From Martinezella rhizogenes (lineage in GTDB: Bacteria > Pseudomonadota > Alphaproteobacteria > Rhizobiales > Rhizobiaceae): a stretch of DNA of 64,000 bases. The notes below the pieces were generated by a model. That model searched no databases. It worked only from the letters and a program-made list of their open reading frames with translations, and was not told the DNA's origin. This document shows positions 20,325-29,574 of the stretch, piece by piece (the first letter of the stretch is position 1; each line of letters opens with the position of its first letter). A program made the position numbers and the translations under genes. Where the stretch lies: positions 80,027 to 144,026 of the forward strand of contig JAAMEZ010000026.1 in the NCBI GenBank assembly GCA_013322215.1, given 5' to 3'.

Positions 20325-21527
20325 TCACAGGGCCGGTGCCGGTCCCGTCGTTCCCCAGGGCGATTCGTAGAGTTCGCGTAGTGCTACGACCGCTGCGCCC
20401 TGCGCCCAGGTCTCGTCGGTCGACTGGTCGAAAACGAGTTCGGTCACGCCCTTGATCGATGGCGGGATGGCCAGCGAATAGGCATCCCGCAGGCTGTCGA
20501 GGAAGGGCTGGCCGAGCGCCAGGCTCGATCCCACCAGAATGACGCGCGGCGGGGCAAACAGCGTGACGATGTTGGCGAGCGCCATGCCGCAGGCCTCGCC
20601 GGCGCGGATGGCAGCACTGATCAGCGAGATGTCTTCGGCGTCGATCAGCGTCTTGGCGTGGGCCATTCCGCGGCCGAGGCGGATGGCTTCGGCAAAGCGG
20701 CCGCTCGGCTGGTCACCAAGAATGGCGCTTTCGCCGGCAAGGCTCGCCAGTCGGATGATGCCCTGTGGTCCCATGCCGAGCACGAGATCGCCGAGATTGT
20801 GGCTGAGGCCGCCGGCGCCACGAAAGAGCTGGCCGCCATGCAGTACACCGAGCCCTAGCGTCTGTTCCAGCGACACCAGCACCATGTCGTCCAGGTCTTT
20901 TGCCTGGCCGAACCAGTGATGCGCGAGCGTGATGGCATGGGCATCGCTTTCGACGATGGTGGTGACGCCCAGCCGCTCCGACATTTCCTTGGCGAAATCG
21001 ACGCCCGTCTCGCGAAAGATCGGACTGGTGCGGATATGACCGGTGCGATGCTCGACGACGCCGGGCAGACCGAGGCAGACGGAATCGATCTCGTCCAGCG
21101 CCAGGTTGGCATCGACCACACAACGGCGCACGCCGTCTTCGATCAGATCGGCAATGACGCCGATCGGCTGCCGGTCGACGCGCAGCGCCAGCGTCAGCGT
21201 CGAAAGAACCTCGCCGCAGAAGTCCGTCACGACGAAGACCATGCGATTGGCGGCGATTTTCGCGCCGACGACGCGCGCGGCATCGGGATTAAGCTCCAGC
21301 ATGACGCGGGGTCGGCCGCGGGTCGCCGCCTCGCGCAGGTCGCCTTCGGTGCGGGCCAGGATCAGCCCGTCATCCAGCAGCGAGGCTGTGATTGCCGACA
21401 CTGTGGTGGTCGAAAGCTGGGTGCGGTCGCTGATTTCGATACGTGCGATGGAGCCCGCCCGCCGGATCGTATCCAGCACATTGAAGCGGTTTATCGCCCG
21501 CATAAGCTCGGGATCTGCTGTTTTCAT
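20325..21527 (-). CDS. ROK family transcriptional regulator
   Basis: Sugar-responsive repressor (NagC/Mlc/XylR type) of 400 residues. The N-terminal winged HTH is at about residues 10-75 (NRFNVLDTIRRAGSIARIEISDRTQLSTTTVSA). The ROK sugar-kinase-like domain follows, with VCLGLPGVVEHRTG, SDAHAITLAHHWFG and AGGLSHNLGDLVLG. The ExGH zinc-motif glutamate/histidine pattern of true ROK kinases is altered (SHNLGD), and the usual CxCGxxGC cluster is missing, which fits a regulator rather than a kinase. It is divergent from the binding protein of the ABC transporter at 21749 and probably controls it. Confidence 0.92.
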   Translation of the reverse strand: MKTADPELMRAINRFNVLDTIRRAGSIARIEISDRTQLSTTTVSAITASLLDDGLILARTEGDLREAATRGRPRVMLELNPDAARVVGAKIAANRMVFVVTDFCGEVLSTLTLALRVDRQPIGVIADLIEDGVRRCVVDANLALDEIDSVCLGLPGVVEHRTGHIRTSPIFRETGVDFAKEMSERLGVTTIVESDAHAITLAHHWFGQAKDLDDMVLVSLEQTLGLGVLHGGQLFRGAGGLSHNLGDLVLGMGPQGIIRLASLAGESAILGDQPSGRFAEAIRLGRGMAHAKTLIDAEDISLISAAIRAGEACGMALANIVTLFAPPRVILVGSSLALGQPFLDSLRDAYSLAIPPSIKGVTELVFDQSTDETWAQGAAVVALRELYESPWGTTGPAPAL

Positions 21528-21662
21528 GAGATTCGTGCCGAATGACGGACCCGCTCGGCTGCGGCCTGGTATTTTTAACGGAATGCGAATTAAATAACCT
21601 ATGGCACTTGCCCAATGTCAAGCCATTTTGCAGCCAATATGGCGAAAATTTAGCGATGGCGG

Positions 21663-21691
21663 TTGACATTTCAGCAAAGCTCCGTTGAATT
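21663..21691 (+). promoter_or_regulatory. Candidate promoter of the sugar ABC transporter operon
   Basis: TTGACA at 21663-21668 and TGAATT at 21686-21691 are separated by 17 bases, 58 bases before the binding-protein start codon. The surrounding 21570-21700 stretch is A+T-rich and includes ggaatgcgaattaaataa and gaattattccgcat, possible imperfect half-sites for the divergent ROK regulator. Confidence 0.5.
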
Positions 21692-21748
21692 ATTCCGCAT
21701 AAGGGAAAAAATATCTGAGGCTCTTGGTTCCCTTGGGAGGAGAAAATC

Positions 21749-23050
21749 ATGATCCATCTACGTGGGGCCAAGGCCCTTCGAATCGCCGCTATTGCCGCCA
21801 CCACAGGGCTGGCAATCCTGGCCGGCGCGACGGGCGCTGCCGCCGACACTGTCGTCAAATGGCTGCATCTGGAAACCGATCCGACCTATGTCGCCGTCTG
21901 GCGCAAGATCGCCGATCAGTATGAGGCCAAGCATCCCGGCACGAAGATCGAGATGCAGTTCCTGGCCAACGAGGCCTTCAAGGCGAAGCTGCCGACACTG
22001 CTGCAATCGAAGGACGCTCCCGATTTCTTCTTCAGCTGGGGCGGCGGCGTCTTGAAGCAGCAGCAACAGACCGGCACGTTGCTGGATCTGACCGCAGCGA
22101 TGAATGCCAAGGATGGCGCCTGGCTGAAAAGCTACAATCAGGCGGCGGTCAAGGGCCTGACTTTCGATAACAAAATCAGCGCCGTACCCTACAAGCTCGG
22201 CACGGTTTCCTTCTTCTACAACAAAGCCTTGTTCGCCAAGGCTGGCGTCGATGCGAGTGCCATCAAGACCTGGGACGACTATCTGGCTGCGGTCAAGAAG
22301 ATCAAGGCTGCCGGTATTGCGCCGATCGCCGGCGGCGGCGGCGAGAAGTGGCCGATCCATTTCTACTGGAGCTATCTGGTGATGCGCGACGGCGGTCAGC
22401 AGGTCTTCAACGACGCCAAGAACGGCAAGGGCAACGGCTTCAACGATCCCTCGATCATCAAGGCCGGCGAGCAGCTTGCCGAGCTCGGCAAGCTCGAACC
22501 CTTCCAGCCCGGCTATCTCGGCACCACCTGGCCGCAGGCGCTCGGCGTCTTCGGTGACGGCAAGGCTGCCATGATCCTCGGCTTCGAAAATACGGTTGCC
22601 AACCAGCGCACCAATGCCGGCGACGGCAAGGGCCTGGCGGATGACAATGTCGGCCGCTTCGCCTTCCCGGCCGTGACCGGCGGTGCGGGCGCTCCGACCG
22701 ATACGCTCGGTGGCCTGAACGGCTGGGCCGTCACCAAGAAGGCTCCACCGGAAGCGCTCGATTTCCTCGCCTATCTGACCAATGCCGAAAACGAGCGCAC
22801 CATGGCGCAGGCCGGCATGATCATCCCGGTTGCCGTCGGCGCCGAAGACGGTGTCAAGGGTCCGCTGATGCACGAGGCCGCCGATCAGCTCGCGCATTCG
22901 ACCTGGCACCAGAACTTCTTCGACCAGGATCTTGGCCCCTCGGTCGGCCGCGTCGTCAACGATGTGGCCGTCGGTATCGTCTCCGGCCAGATTTCGCCAA
23001 AGGATGGCGCGCAGCAGGTCCAGGACGCCTTCGAACAGGACCAGCTCTAG
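21749..23050 (+). CDS. Carbohydrate ABC transporter substrate-binding protein
   Basis: Periplasmic receptor of 433 residues, family 1 of extracellular solute-binding proteins. The signal peptide ends near GAAADT (about residue 34). The mature protein has IEMQFLANEAFKAKLPTLLQSKDAPDFFFSWGGG and the C-terminal LGGLNGWAVTKKAPPEALDFL, both typical of sugar receptors. GGGAGGAG precedes the ATG by about six bases. It begins an operon with two permeases and an ATPase; the ThuA/ThuB-like and ROK genes are divergent from it. The sugar is not identified, though an alpha-disaccharide is plausible. Confidence 0.92.
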   Translation: MIHLRGAKALRIAAIAATTGLAILAGATGAAADTVVKWLHLETDPTYVAVWRKIADQYEAKHPGTKIEMQFLANEAFKAKLPTLLQSKDAPDFFFSWGGGVLKQQQQTGTLLDLTAAMNAKDGAWLKSYNQAAVKGLTFDNKISAVPYKLGTVSFFYNKALFAKAGVDASAIKTWDDYLAAVKKIKAAGIAPIAGGGGEKWPIHFYWSYLVMRDGGQQVFNDAKNGKGNGFNDPSIIKAGEQLAELGKLEPFQPGYLGTTWPQALGVFGDGKAAMILGFENTVANQRTNAGDGKGLADDNVGRFAFPAVTGGAGAPTDTLGGLNGWAVTKKAPPEALDFLAYLTNAENERTMAQAGMIIPVAVGAEDGVKGPLMHEAADQLAHSTWHQNFFDQDLGPSVGRVVNDVAVGIVSGQISPKDGAQQVQDAFEQDQL

Positions 23051-23122
23051 CGGCATCCGGCGTCGGCCGCTCCCTTGTGTCGGCGCCGGTTTTTCTTTGA
23101 ACTGCAATCGTCGAGACTGCCC

Positions 23123-24061
23123 ATGACCGATGTCAGCGCTACGACCACTATGCCCTCTGTCGCAAGAGCAAGACCCGCCGCGAAGCGAAAATCGCCGGCC
23201 GCGCGCGGTCGCCTGCCCGTTATCCTGCTATTCCTGCCGCCGGCGCTGTTGCTCTTCACCATCTTCGTCATCCTGCCGATGGGGGAGGCGGCTTGGTACA
23301 GCCTCTACCGCTGGAACGGCTATGGCCCGCCGACCGAGTTCGTAGGGCTGCGCAATTTCCAGGTGCTGTTCAAGAACGGCGCCTTCCTGACGTCGCTGAA
23401 GAACAATGCGCTGATCATCGTCGTGTCGATTGCGATCCAGGTGCCGCTTGCCATCTGGCTGGCGACGATGCTGGCGCACCGCATTCGCGGCGTCGTGCTC
23501 TTTCGGCTGATCTTCTTCCTGCCGTACGTGCTCGCCGAAGTCGCCGCCGGGCTGATCTGGCGCTTCGTCTATGATGGCGATTATGGCCTGTTTGCAGCAA
23601 TCGCGCATTTTCTCGGCACGCCGACGCCCTATGTGCTCGCCGATAAAGACCTGGCGATGTACGCCGTGCTCGGCGTCATCGTGTGGAAATATTTCGGCTT
23701 TCACATGATGCTGTTCATCGCCGGCATGCAGTCGCTCGACAAGAGCGTCTTGGAGGCGGCCGAGATCGACGGCGCCACCGGCTGGCAGAAGTTCCGCTAC
23801 GTGACGTTGCCGCTGCTCGGCTCGACGCTGCGTCTCTCCGTGTTCTTCGCCGTCGTCGGATCGCTGCAGCTTTTCGACATGATCATGCCGCTCACCGGCG
23901 GCGGCCCGTTCAACTCGACCCAGACGATGGTGACTTTCCTCTACAATTTCGGCGTCACCCGCATGCAGGTCGGCCTCGGCAGCGCCGTCGGCGTCGTGCT
24001 GTTCGTGATCTGCGTCACCCTCGCCTTCGGCTACAAACGGATATTTATGCGCAATGACTGA
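23123..24061 (+). CDS. Sugar ABC transporter permease (MalF type)
   Basis: Inner-membrane subunit of 312 residues with about six membrane spans, the first at LPVILLFLPPALLLFTIFVILPM. The ATPase-docking loop reads EAAEIDGATGWQKFRYVTLPLL. The start is taken at the ATG 23123; the frame extends to a TTG at 23075, and the residues in between are unlike the family. The N-terminal 35 residues are Ala/Arg/Lys-rich and cytoplasmic. It lies about 70 bases after the receptor gene and overlaps the next permease by eight bases. Confidence 0.92.
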   Translation: MTDVSATTTMPSVARARPAAKRKSPAARGRLPVILLFLPPALLLFTIFVILPMGEAAWYSLYRWNGYGPPTEFVGLRNFQVLFKNGAFLTSLKNNALIIVVSIAIQVPLAIWLATMLAHRIRGVVLFRLIFFLPYVLAEVAAGLIWRFVYDGDYGLFAAIAHFLGTPTPYVLADKDLAMYAVLGVIVWKYFGFHMMLFIAGMQSLDKSVLEAAEIDGATGWQKFRYVTLPLLGSTLRLSVFFAVVGSLQLFDMIMPLTGGGPFNSTQTMVTFLYNFGVTRMQVGLGSAVGVVLFVICVTLAFGYKRIFMRND

Positions 24062-24902
24062 TCTGGCCTCATCCGTTCGACTGACCACCGGCACGAAGAT
24101 CTATCTTTATGTGTCGCTGACCATCATTGCCGCCATCGTGCTGATCCCGCTGCTGACGACAGCGCTCGGCGGCTTCAAGACGCTCGGCGATCTCCGCACC
24201 AATCCGTTCGGCCTGCCGGCCGAGTGGCACCTCGAGAACTATACCGGCATCCTCTTCGGTGACCGCTACTGGCGGCAGATGATGAATTCTTTGATCATCG
24301 CCGTTCTCACCGTCTTCCTGACGCTGTCGGTTTCGGCCATGGCTGCCTTCGCCTTCGCGCATGTGAAGTTCTTCGGCTCGAACTTCCTGCTGAACTATTT
24401 CCTCATCGGCCTGATGTTTCCGGCGGCCACCGCCATCCTCCCGCTTTTCATCCGCATCCGCGATCTCGGCCTGCTCAATACCTATTGGGGGGTGGTGCTG
24501 CCGCAGGTGGCTTTCGGCCTCGGCATGAGCATCCTGCTCTTCCGGAACTATTTTCGAAACCTTCCGGAAGAATTGTTCCAGGCCGCCTTTGTCGACGGCT
24601 GCGGCTATATTCGCTTCTTCTGGCATATTTCGCTGCCGCTCTCGCGGCCGATCATTGCGACCGTCAGCATCATCTCCTTCGTCGGCAGCTGGAACAGCTA
24701 CATCCTGCCGCTGATCATGCTGAACTCGGACTCGATCTATCCCTGGCCGCTCGGCATGATGGTCTATAGCGGCGAATTCGGCACGGAATGGGAGCTGGTG
24801 CTTGCCTTCATCACGCTGACCATCCTGCCCACCGTCATCGTCTTCTTCCTGGCGCAGAAGCACATCATTGCCGGCCTCACCGCCGGCGCAGTGAAATCCT
24901 GA
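24054..24902 (+). CDS. Sugar ABC transporter permease (MalG type)
   Basis: Inner-membrane subunit of 282 residues with six predicted spans. The first is IYLYVSLTIIAAIVLIPLLTT. The cytoplasmic loop is QAAFVDGCGYIRFFWHISLP, a less canonical EAA motif than in its partner. It overlaps the previous permease gene by eight bases. A family A repeat lies between this gene and the ATPase gene. Confidence 0.92.
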   Translation: MTDLASSVRLTTGTKIYLYVSLTIIAAIVLIPLLTTALGGFKTLGDLRTNPFGLPAEWHLENYTGILFGDRYWRQMMNSLIIAVLTVFLTLSVSAMAAFAFAHVKFFGSNFLLNYFLIGLMFPAATAILPLFIRIRDLGLLNTYWGVVLPQVAFGLGMSILLFRNYFRNLPEELFQAAFVDGCGYIRFFWHISLPLSRPIIATVSIISFVGSWNSYILPLIMLNSDSIYPWPLGMMVYSGEFGTEWELVLAFITLTILPTVIVFFLAQKHIIAGLTAGAVKS

Positions 24903-24904
24903 GC

Positions 24905-25008
24905 CTAGAGCGGCTCAGCTTTTCACGAAATCTCTGAACCGCTCTATCTCTTTGTTTTTAGCAATTCCGGACGGAAAACCGCTACGCACTTTCCCTGGAA
25001 TTGCTCTC
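24905..25008. repeat. Two-hairpin intergenic repeat inside an ABC transporter operon (family A, copy 4)
   Basis: Starts tagagcggctcag three bases after the permease stop codon and ends ggaattgctct 18 bases before the ATPase start. It keeps both hairpins. It is the only copy that stands between two genes of one apparent operon, so it could act as a stabilising or attenuating structure in the mRNA. Confidence 0.85.
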
Positions 25009-25025
25009 ATCGGAGCACAAACAAC

Positions 25026-26096
25026 ATGGCATCCGTCGAACTGCACAACATCCACAAGGCCTATGGGGCGCTCACCGTCATCCACGATATCTCGCTTTCG
25101 ATCGAGGACGGCGAGTTCATCGCGCTCGTCGGCCCTTCCGGCTGCGGCAAGTCCACGCTGTTGCGGATGATCGCCGGGTTGGAAGAGATCACCGACGGCG
25201 ACGTGTCGATCGGCGGTCAGGTGGTGAATTCCATGACGCCGCGCGAGCGCAACATCGCCATGGTCTTCCAGTCCTACGCGCTCTATCCGCACATGACGGT
25301 CGCGGAGAATATGGGCTTCAACCTGAAGCTCTCGGGCGAGACCAAGCAGGTGATCGAACAGCGGGTCAACGAAGCCGCGCGCATGCTCGATCTCACCAAG
25401 CTGCTCGACCGCAAGCCAGCGCAGCTCTCGGGCGGTCAGCGCCAGCGCGTCGCCATGGGTCGCGCCATCGTTCGCAACCCCGCCGTCTTCCTGTTCGACG
25501 AGCCGCTCTCCAACCTCGATGCGAAGCTGCGCGTGCAGATGCGTTCTGAAATCAAGGCGCTGCATCAGAAGGTGCAGACCACCTCGATCTACGTCACCCA
25601 CGATCAGATCGAGGCGATGACGCTTGCCGATCGGATCGTCGTGCTGAACCAGGGCAAGATCGAGCAGCAGGGCACGCCGATCGAGCTTTACCGCAAGCCG
25701 GCCAATCTCTTCGTCGCCGGCTTCATCGGTTCGCCGGCCATGAATTTTCTCGACGGTACGGTCGAGGGTGTCGATGGCGCGCCGGCCGTGCGGCTGAAGG
25801 ACAGCACGCCGATCCGCATCGCCGGGGAACGCAAGGTGAAGGTGGGCCAGAGTGTGAAAGTTGGTCTCAGGCCCGAGCATCTGAGCCTTGCAAGCGGTGG
25901 TTCGCCGCTCACCGGCCAGACATTGCTTGTGGAGCCGACCGGCGCGCAGACCCATGTGCTCTTCGACCTTGCCGGCGAACAGGTGACGGCCGTTGTCGAT
26001 GGTGAGGCGCCGGTGCGCTATGGCCAGCCGCTGAATGTCTCGGTGAGCCCGGAGCAAGTCTACGTCTTCGACGCGTCGAGCGGTCTTGCTCTTTAA
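25026..26096 (+). CDS. Sugar ABC transporter ATPase (MalK/UgpC type)
   Basis: Nucleotide-binding subunit of 356 residues. All motifs are canonical: Walker A GPSGCGKST at about 37-45, Q-loop VFQSYALYP, signature LSGGQRQR at about 136-143, Walker B FLFDEPLSNLD and switch His in VTHDQIEAM. The C-terminal half is the regulatory beta domain (VGLRPEHLSLA). It completes the transporter begun at 21749. Its stop codon overlaps that of the convergent DUF427 gene. Confidence 0.94.
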   Translation: MASVELHNIHKAYGALTVIHDISLSIEDGEFIALVGPSGCGKSTLLRMIAGLEEITDGDVSIGGQVVNSMTPRERNIAMVFQSYALYPHMTVAENMGFNLKLSGETKQVIEQRVNEAARMLDLTKLLDRKPAQLSGGQRQRVAMGRAIVRNPAVFLFDEPLSNLDAKLRVQMRSEIKALHQKVQTTSIYVTHDQIEAMTLADRIVVLNQGKIEQQGTPIELYRKPANLFVAGFIGSPAMNFLDGTVEGVDGAPAVRLKDSTPIRIAGERKVKVGQSVKVGLRPEHLSLASGGSPLTGQTLLVEPTGAQTHVLFDLAGEQVTAVVDGEAPVRYGQPLNVSVSPEQVYVFDASSGLAL

Positions 26097-26470
26097 GTCA
26101 CGATATCGATGGAATCGACGCGATCCGGATAGAAGGCCATGTAGTCCTTGATCCGGCCGACCGAAGGATAGGGGGTCTCATAGGTCCAGATGGCGTTCAC
26201 CGAGCGCTCGCCGCCGGCCGGGATGCTGTAGTAGGAGCATTCGCCCTTGTAGGGACAGTAGGTTTCGTGAGTGGTCCTTTCCAGCAACGACATGTTGACA
26301 TCCTTCCGCGGGATATAGATCACGGCCGGATAGGATGCTTCCTTGAGCGACAGCGCCTCATGCGTATCGGCGATGACCTTGCCGGCGACTGACACGGTGA
26401 CATGGGCCTGCTTTTCCTCGATCGTGATCGGATGATCCGGACCGGGGATCTTGACCAGCTTTTCGGGCAT
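26093..26470 (-). CDS. DUF427 domain-containing protein
   Basis: A small cytoplasmic beta-rich protein of 125 residues. The start at 26470 has GAGGAGAG upstream; a longer frame reaches 26647 but runs through a repeat. Family marks are TYCPYKGECSYYSI, which holds two Cys residues, and ETPYPSVGRIKDYMAFYPDRVD near the end. The reaction is not known. Its last codon and stop overlap the end of the ABC ATPase gene on the other strand, so the two genes converge without any spacer. Confidence 0.88.
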   Translation of the reverse strand: MPEKLVKIPGPDHPITIEEKQAHVTVSVAGKVIADTHEALSLKEASYPAVIYIPRKDVNMSLLERTTHETYCPYKGECSYYSIPAGGERSVNAIWTYETPYPSVGRIKDYMAFYPDRVDSIDIVT

Positions 26471-26526
26471 TCTTGCTCTCCTCAGCTTTGATGACAGTCG
26501 GCGAAGCTCGGTTTTGTCGTACTTAT

Positions 26527-26712
26527 GTGCCTGGCCCCTCGCCCCACTCTCTCGCCGCTTTGCGGGAAGAGGCGGCTTTAAAATGGGAATAGCTCCGGTG
26601 AACAGACATGCTGTCTTGCGCGATCGTTCCCTCTCCCACCGTTTCAACGGGGAGAGGGTTAGGGTGAGGAGCCAAGCACGAAACCGTGGCAGCAGGAAGC
26701 TTGCCTGACGTT
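26527..26712. repeat. RIME-like mosaic repeat (family B, copy 3, diverged)
   Basis: Has cctcgccccactctctcgccgctttgcgggaagag near its left end and ctctcccaccgtttcaacggggagag near its right end, then gggtgaggagcc and gcttgcctgacgttctc. The palindromes carry more mismatches than copies 2 and 4. It lies between the DUF427 promoter and the end of the TetR gene. Confidence 0.7.
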
Positions 26713-26750
26713 CTCAGTTCAAATGCATATAGGAAGCGTCCTGCCGATTA

Positions 26751-27350
26751 TCAGGTCTCTCGCGGCGCTCGTGTTTTCGGGGCGCCCCAGCGCAGGCCAT
26801 CCATCAACAGGCGCACGAGGCGGCGAGACCGGTCGTACCATTCGGGCGAACTGGGCATGGAATAGGTGCCGGACAGTGCGTGCAGCACATCGGTACTGTC
26901 GACATCGGTGCGGATCGAGCCGGCGGCGACCGCACGGTCGATCAGGCCTGAGAGCACGACCGGCACCTTGCCGTAACTATCGGCGAAGAGCTTGGAATTG
27001 CTGCTGATGAGGATGCGCAGGCTGTCGGCCATGCCGCGTTTCGTTGCGATGTAACCGACGAAGCGGTTCATCCATTCCTCCAGAGCCTCATCCGGTGCGT
27101 GTTCGCGCGAAAGCTCTTCGGCGGCATCGCACAGCGCCTCGACTTCGTGATGATAAACCGCTTCCACCAGGTGTTCCCGGCTCGGAAAATGGCGATAGAG
27201 CGTTCCGATCCCGACATCCGCGCGGCGAGCTATATCTTCCAGGGAGGCGGCTGTGCCGTGGCTGGCGAAGGCTTGTGCTGCAACTTCGATCAACTTGTCA
27301 TAGTTGCGTCGCGCGTCGGCGCGCAGACGCCTGCTTTCATTCGGCAGCAT
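26751..27350 (-). CDS. TetR family transcriptional regulator
   Basis: Repressor of about 199 residues. The HTH runs from YDKLIEVAAQAFASHGTAASLEDIARRADVGIGTLYRHFPSREHLVEAVYHHEVEAL, a standard TetR domain; the C-terminal helical part (NRFVGYIATKRGMADSLRILI) is of the type often annotated as SbtR-like or TetR C-terminal. The ATG at 27350 is chosen; a TTG at 27383 preceded by GGAG six bases away is an alternative. No target gene lies directly next to it except the M23 gene upstream on the same strand, so its target is unknown. Confidence 0.9.
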   Translation of the reverse strand: MLPNESRRLRADARRNYDKLIEVAAQAFASHGTAASLEDIARRADVGIGTLYRHFPSREHLVEAVYHHEVEALCDAAEELSREHAPDEALEEWMNRFVGYIATKRGMADSLRILISSNSKLFADSYGKVPVVLSGLIDRAVAAGSIRTDVDSTDVLHALSGTYSMPSSPEWYDRSRRLVRLLMDGLRWGAPKTRAPRET

Positions 27351-27570
27351 AGTCTTCGGTTCCGGCAACGGCTTGCGCGCCAATTTCTGCTCCTTGCGGA
27401 TTGCCAGGTGATGATATCCGGCATTCGCGTCAGATAGTGCGCGGCAATATCTTCTCCATGGCGAAATACAGGAGGATTGTTATCGCATTCGGCATCGAGG
27501 CGCCATTGCCGCAAGCGGGAATCGGGTTTGCGAGAATCGGGAAGGATGTTTGTGCGGATTTTTGGCCGGC

Positions 27571-29442
27571 TTATGGAGACGGTGCGCCGAAATGGTTTGG
27601 CCCAAAGCCTGGTCCCAGGTTCGGTCCGAAGTCCGATCCTGAATTCGGCCCGAAGTTTGGGCCTTGCTCGAAATTGGCGAAAGGGGCGGGCGGATTGTCA
27701 CGAGCCGGGGGAACGTCGAGGTAGCTCATGATGTTCTCGACATGGTTGACCTGCGAGCGCAGGCTGTCGAGCGATTTGCCCGTCAGATTGGTGCCGGCCG
27801 GCAGTTGCGCTGTCAGCGGGTTTTCGTAACGGCCATTGACGCGCAGCTCGTAATAGAGATGCGGGCCGGTCGAGTAACCCGTCGAGCCGACATAGGCGAT
27901 GACCTGGCCCTGGGTGACGCGCTGGCCGACGCGCAGATCCGAAGGCGTTGCCGAAATATGGGCATAGGTGGTTTCGTAACCGCCGTCGTGGCGGATGCGG
28001 ACATATTTGCCGTAGCCGGTTTCCCAGGAAATCTTCTCGACAACACCATCGCCGGCCGCCTGGATGGGGCTCCCCATCGGCGCGCGGAAGTCGACGCCAT
28101 TGTGGAATTTCCTCACACCCAGGATCGGGTGGATACGCCAGGCGAAACCATCGCCGAGCGTGCCGTTCGGCACCGGCCGATGCACGAGCGACTTCGCGAT
28201 CGAGTGACCACTCTCGTCATAGAATTCCGAGGGGCCTTCACCTTCGTTCTTATGCAGGTAGAAGCGATGCGTGTCGCCATCGGCGTGGAATTCGATGAAC
28301 ATCAGCTCGCTCCGGCCGTCATCCGCCTTGCGGAAGAGCAGGTCAACGCTGTCGGGAGCATCGTCGATGCTGGTGAGCGAAATGCCCTTGGCCTTGGCGA
28401 GCTTGATGAGCTGAGAGGCATATTCCTTGGTCAGTCCGGCTCTTTCGAGCTTGTCGCTGACTGCCCGTTCATCGCTCTCGTCAACACCCTTCAAATCGAC
28501 TGCGGCAACCTCCGTCGAGGATGGAGCGTCGGCCTGGCTTTCGCTGTAGAGCGTGGAAAACAGCCTGTCATTGGCCATCGGAACGAAGCCATTGGCATCG
28601 TCGCGGGCAACGACGCGCTCCCGCGTCTTGTCGCCGCTGAGGCGAGCCATAATCAGCTTCGGGCGGGCATTGGGGCCTTTTTTCTCAAGCAGCAGTTCCA
28701 GGCTATCGCCGGGGGAAACGGTGTCTGTCTCCAGTGCGCGCTGCAGCTCGTCGCCGGCATCGCTGCTCAGGCCCGCAGACGCCAGGATGTCCTGCAGATC
28801 CTGCTTGTCCTTCGGCATGGATACGAGCCGGTGGAACTCGCGGCCGGTTTCGCCGGTCGTCGCGCGCGATACGCTGACGTTCAGCGGCACGCCGCGAACC
28901 GGAAAGCGAGAGCGGCGCACGGCATCATAATGCGTGGTCTGCGGATAGATACCGTGGCGGATATCCGAAAGCGACGGAGGCGAAAATACCACGTTGTCGG
29001 CGCGTTCGTCGCCATAGGAGGCATTGATGGCGCTTGCGCCATCACGTGCCAGGGCGGTTTCGTCGGATTTAAAGACCAGCGTCGTGCGATGATAGGTGAA
29101 GATGCGGGTTTCGCCGCTTGAGAGTTTTTCGGCCACCTGCGCAAAGCGGGAACCGTCGAAATGCTGTTTTGCGGCCAGCCGGCTGGCTTTGCGCATGGCG
29201 GGCTGAGGGCGCGCGAGCTGGGCCGTGCGCACCGGCGTTGCCCGCTCGATCGTGTGACGCGCCAGCAAGGGATACAGCACGGTGGCGAGCAGGCCGAAGG
29301 ACGCGGTACCTGCGAGACCGATGACGATCAGGTGGCGAAGATGGGCGGAGCGGGGCAGAAATGGAATATGAAAATCATGATGCGGCCGCGCCTGGATAGC
29401 AGCCTCTGCAGGAAATTGAACGCGCAATGGACTTTCGGCCAT
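27571..29442 (-). CDS. M23 family metallopeptidase with N-terminal membrane anchor and FGPN-rich tail
   Basis: Cell-wall endopeptidase of 623 residues. A hydrophobic segment at about 36-62 (LRHLIVIGLAGTASFGLLATVLYPLLA) anchors it in the inner membrane. A long periplasmic region with LysM- or OapA-like segments (DILASAGLSSDAGDELQRAL) follows. The M23 (LytM) domain is near residues 445-560 with the zinc-site motifs FHNGVDF, TYAHIS and HLYYEL. All expected ligands seem present, so it is probably active rather than an EnvC-type activator. The last 35 residues are a Gly/Pro/Asn/Phe-rich repeat (QGPNFGPNSGSDFGPN). Such proteins cleave peptide cross-links during growth or division. Confidence 0.92.
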   Translation of the reverse strand: MAESPLRVQFPAEAAIQARPHHDFHIPFLPRSAHLRHLIVIGLAGTASFGLLATVLYPLLARHTIERATPVRTAQLARPQPAMRKASRLAAKQHFDGSRFAQVAEKLSSGETRIFTYHRTTLVFKSDETALARDGASAINASYGDERADNVVFSPPSLSDIRHGIYPQTTHYDAVRRSRFPVRGVPLNVSVSRATTGETGREFHRLVSMPKDKQDLQDILASAGLSSDAGDELQRALETDTVSPGDSLELLLEKKGPNARPKLIMARLSGDKTRERVVARDDANGFVPMANDRLFSTLYSESQADAPSSTEVAAVDLKGVDESDERAVSDKLERAGLTKEYASQLIKLAKAKGISLTSIDDAPDSVDLLFRKADDGRSELMFIEFHADGDTHRFYLHKNEGEGPSEFYDESGHSIAKSLVHRPVPNGTLGDGFAWRIHPILGVRKFHNGVDFRAPMGSPIQAAGDGVVEKISWETGYGKYVRIRHDGGYETTYAHISATPSDLRVGQRVTQGQVIAYVGSTGYSTGPHLYYELRVNGRYENPLTAQLPAGTNLTGKSLDSLRSQVNHVENIMSYLDVPPARDNPPAPFANFEQGPNFGPNSGSDFGPNLGPGFGPNHFGAPSP

Positions 29443-29574
29443 GAAGTGAGGAACCCTGCAGATTGCGGTGGGCCCAAACTAGGGCAAATCATGGCGAAAT
29501 CTAGGCAAATATTACGAGTCAGTTAATTGCCGTGATCGTCCACAGGGCGAGATTCGCGAGTTCCAGATGATTCG

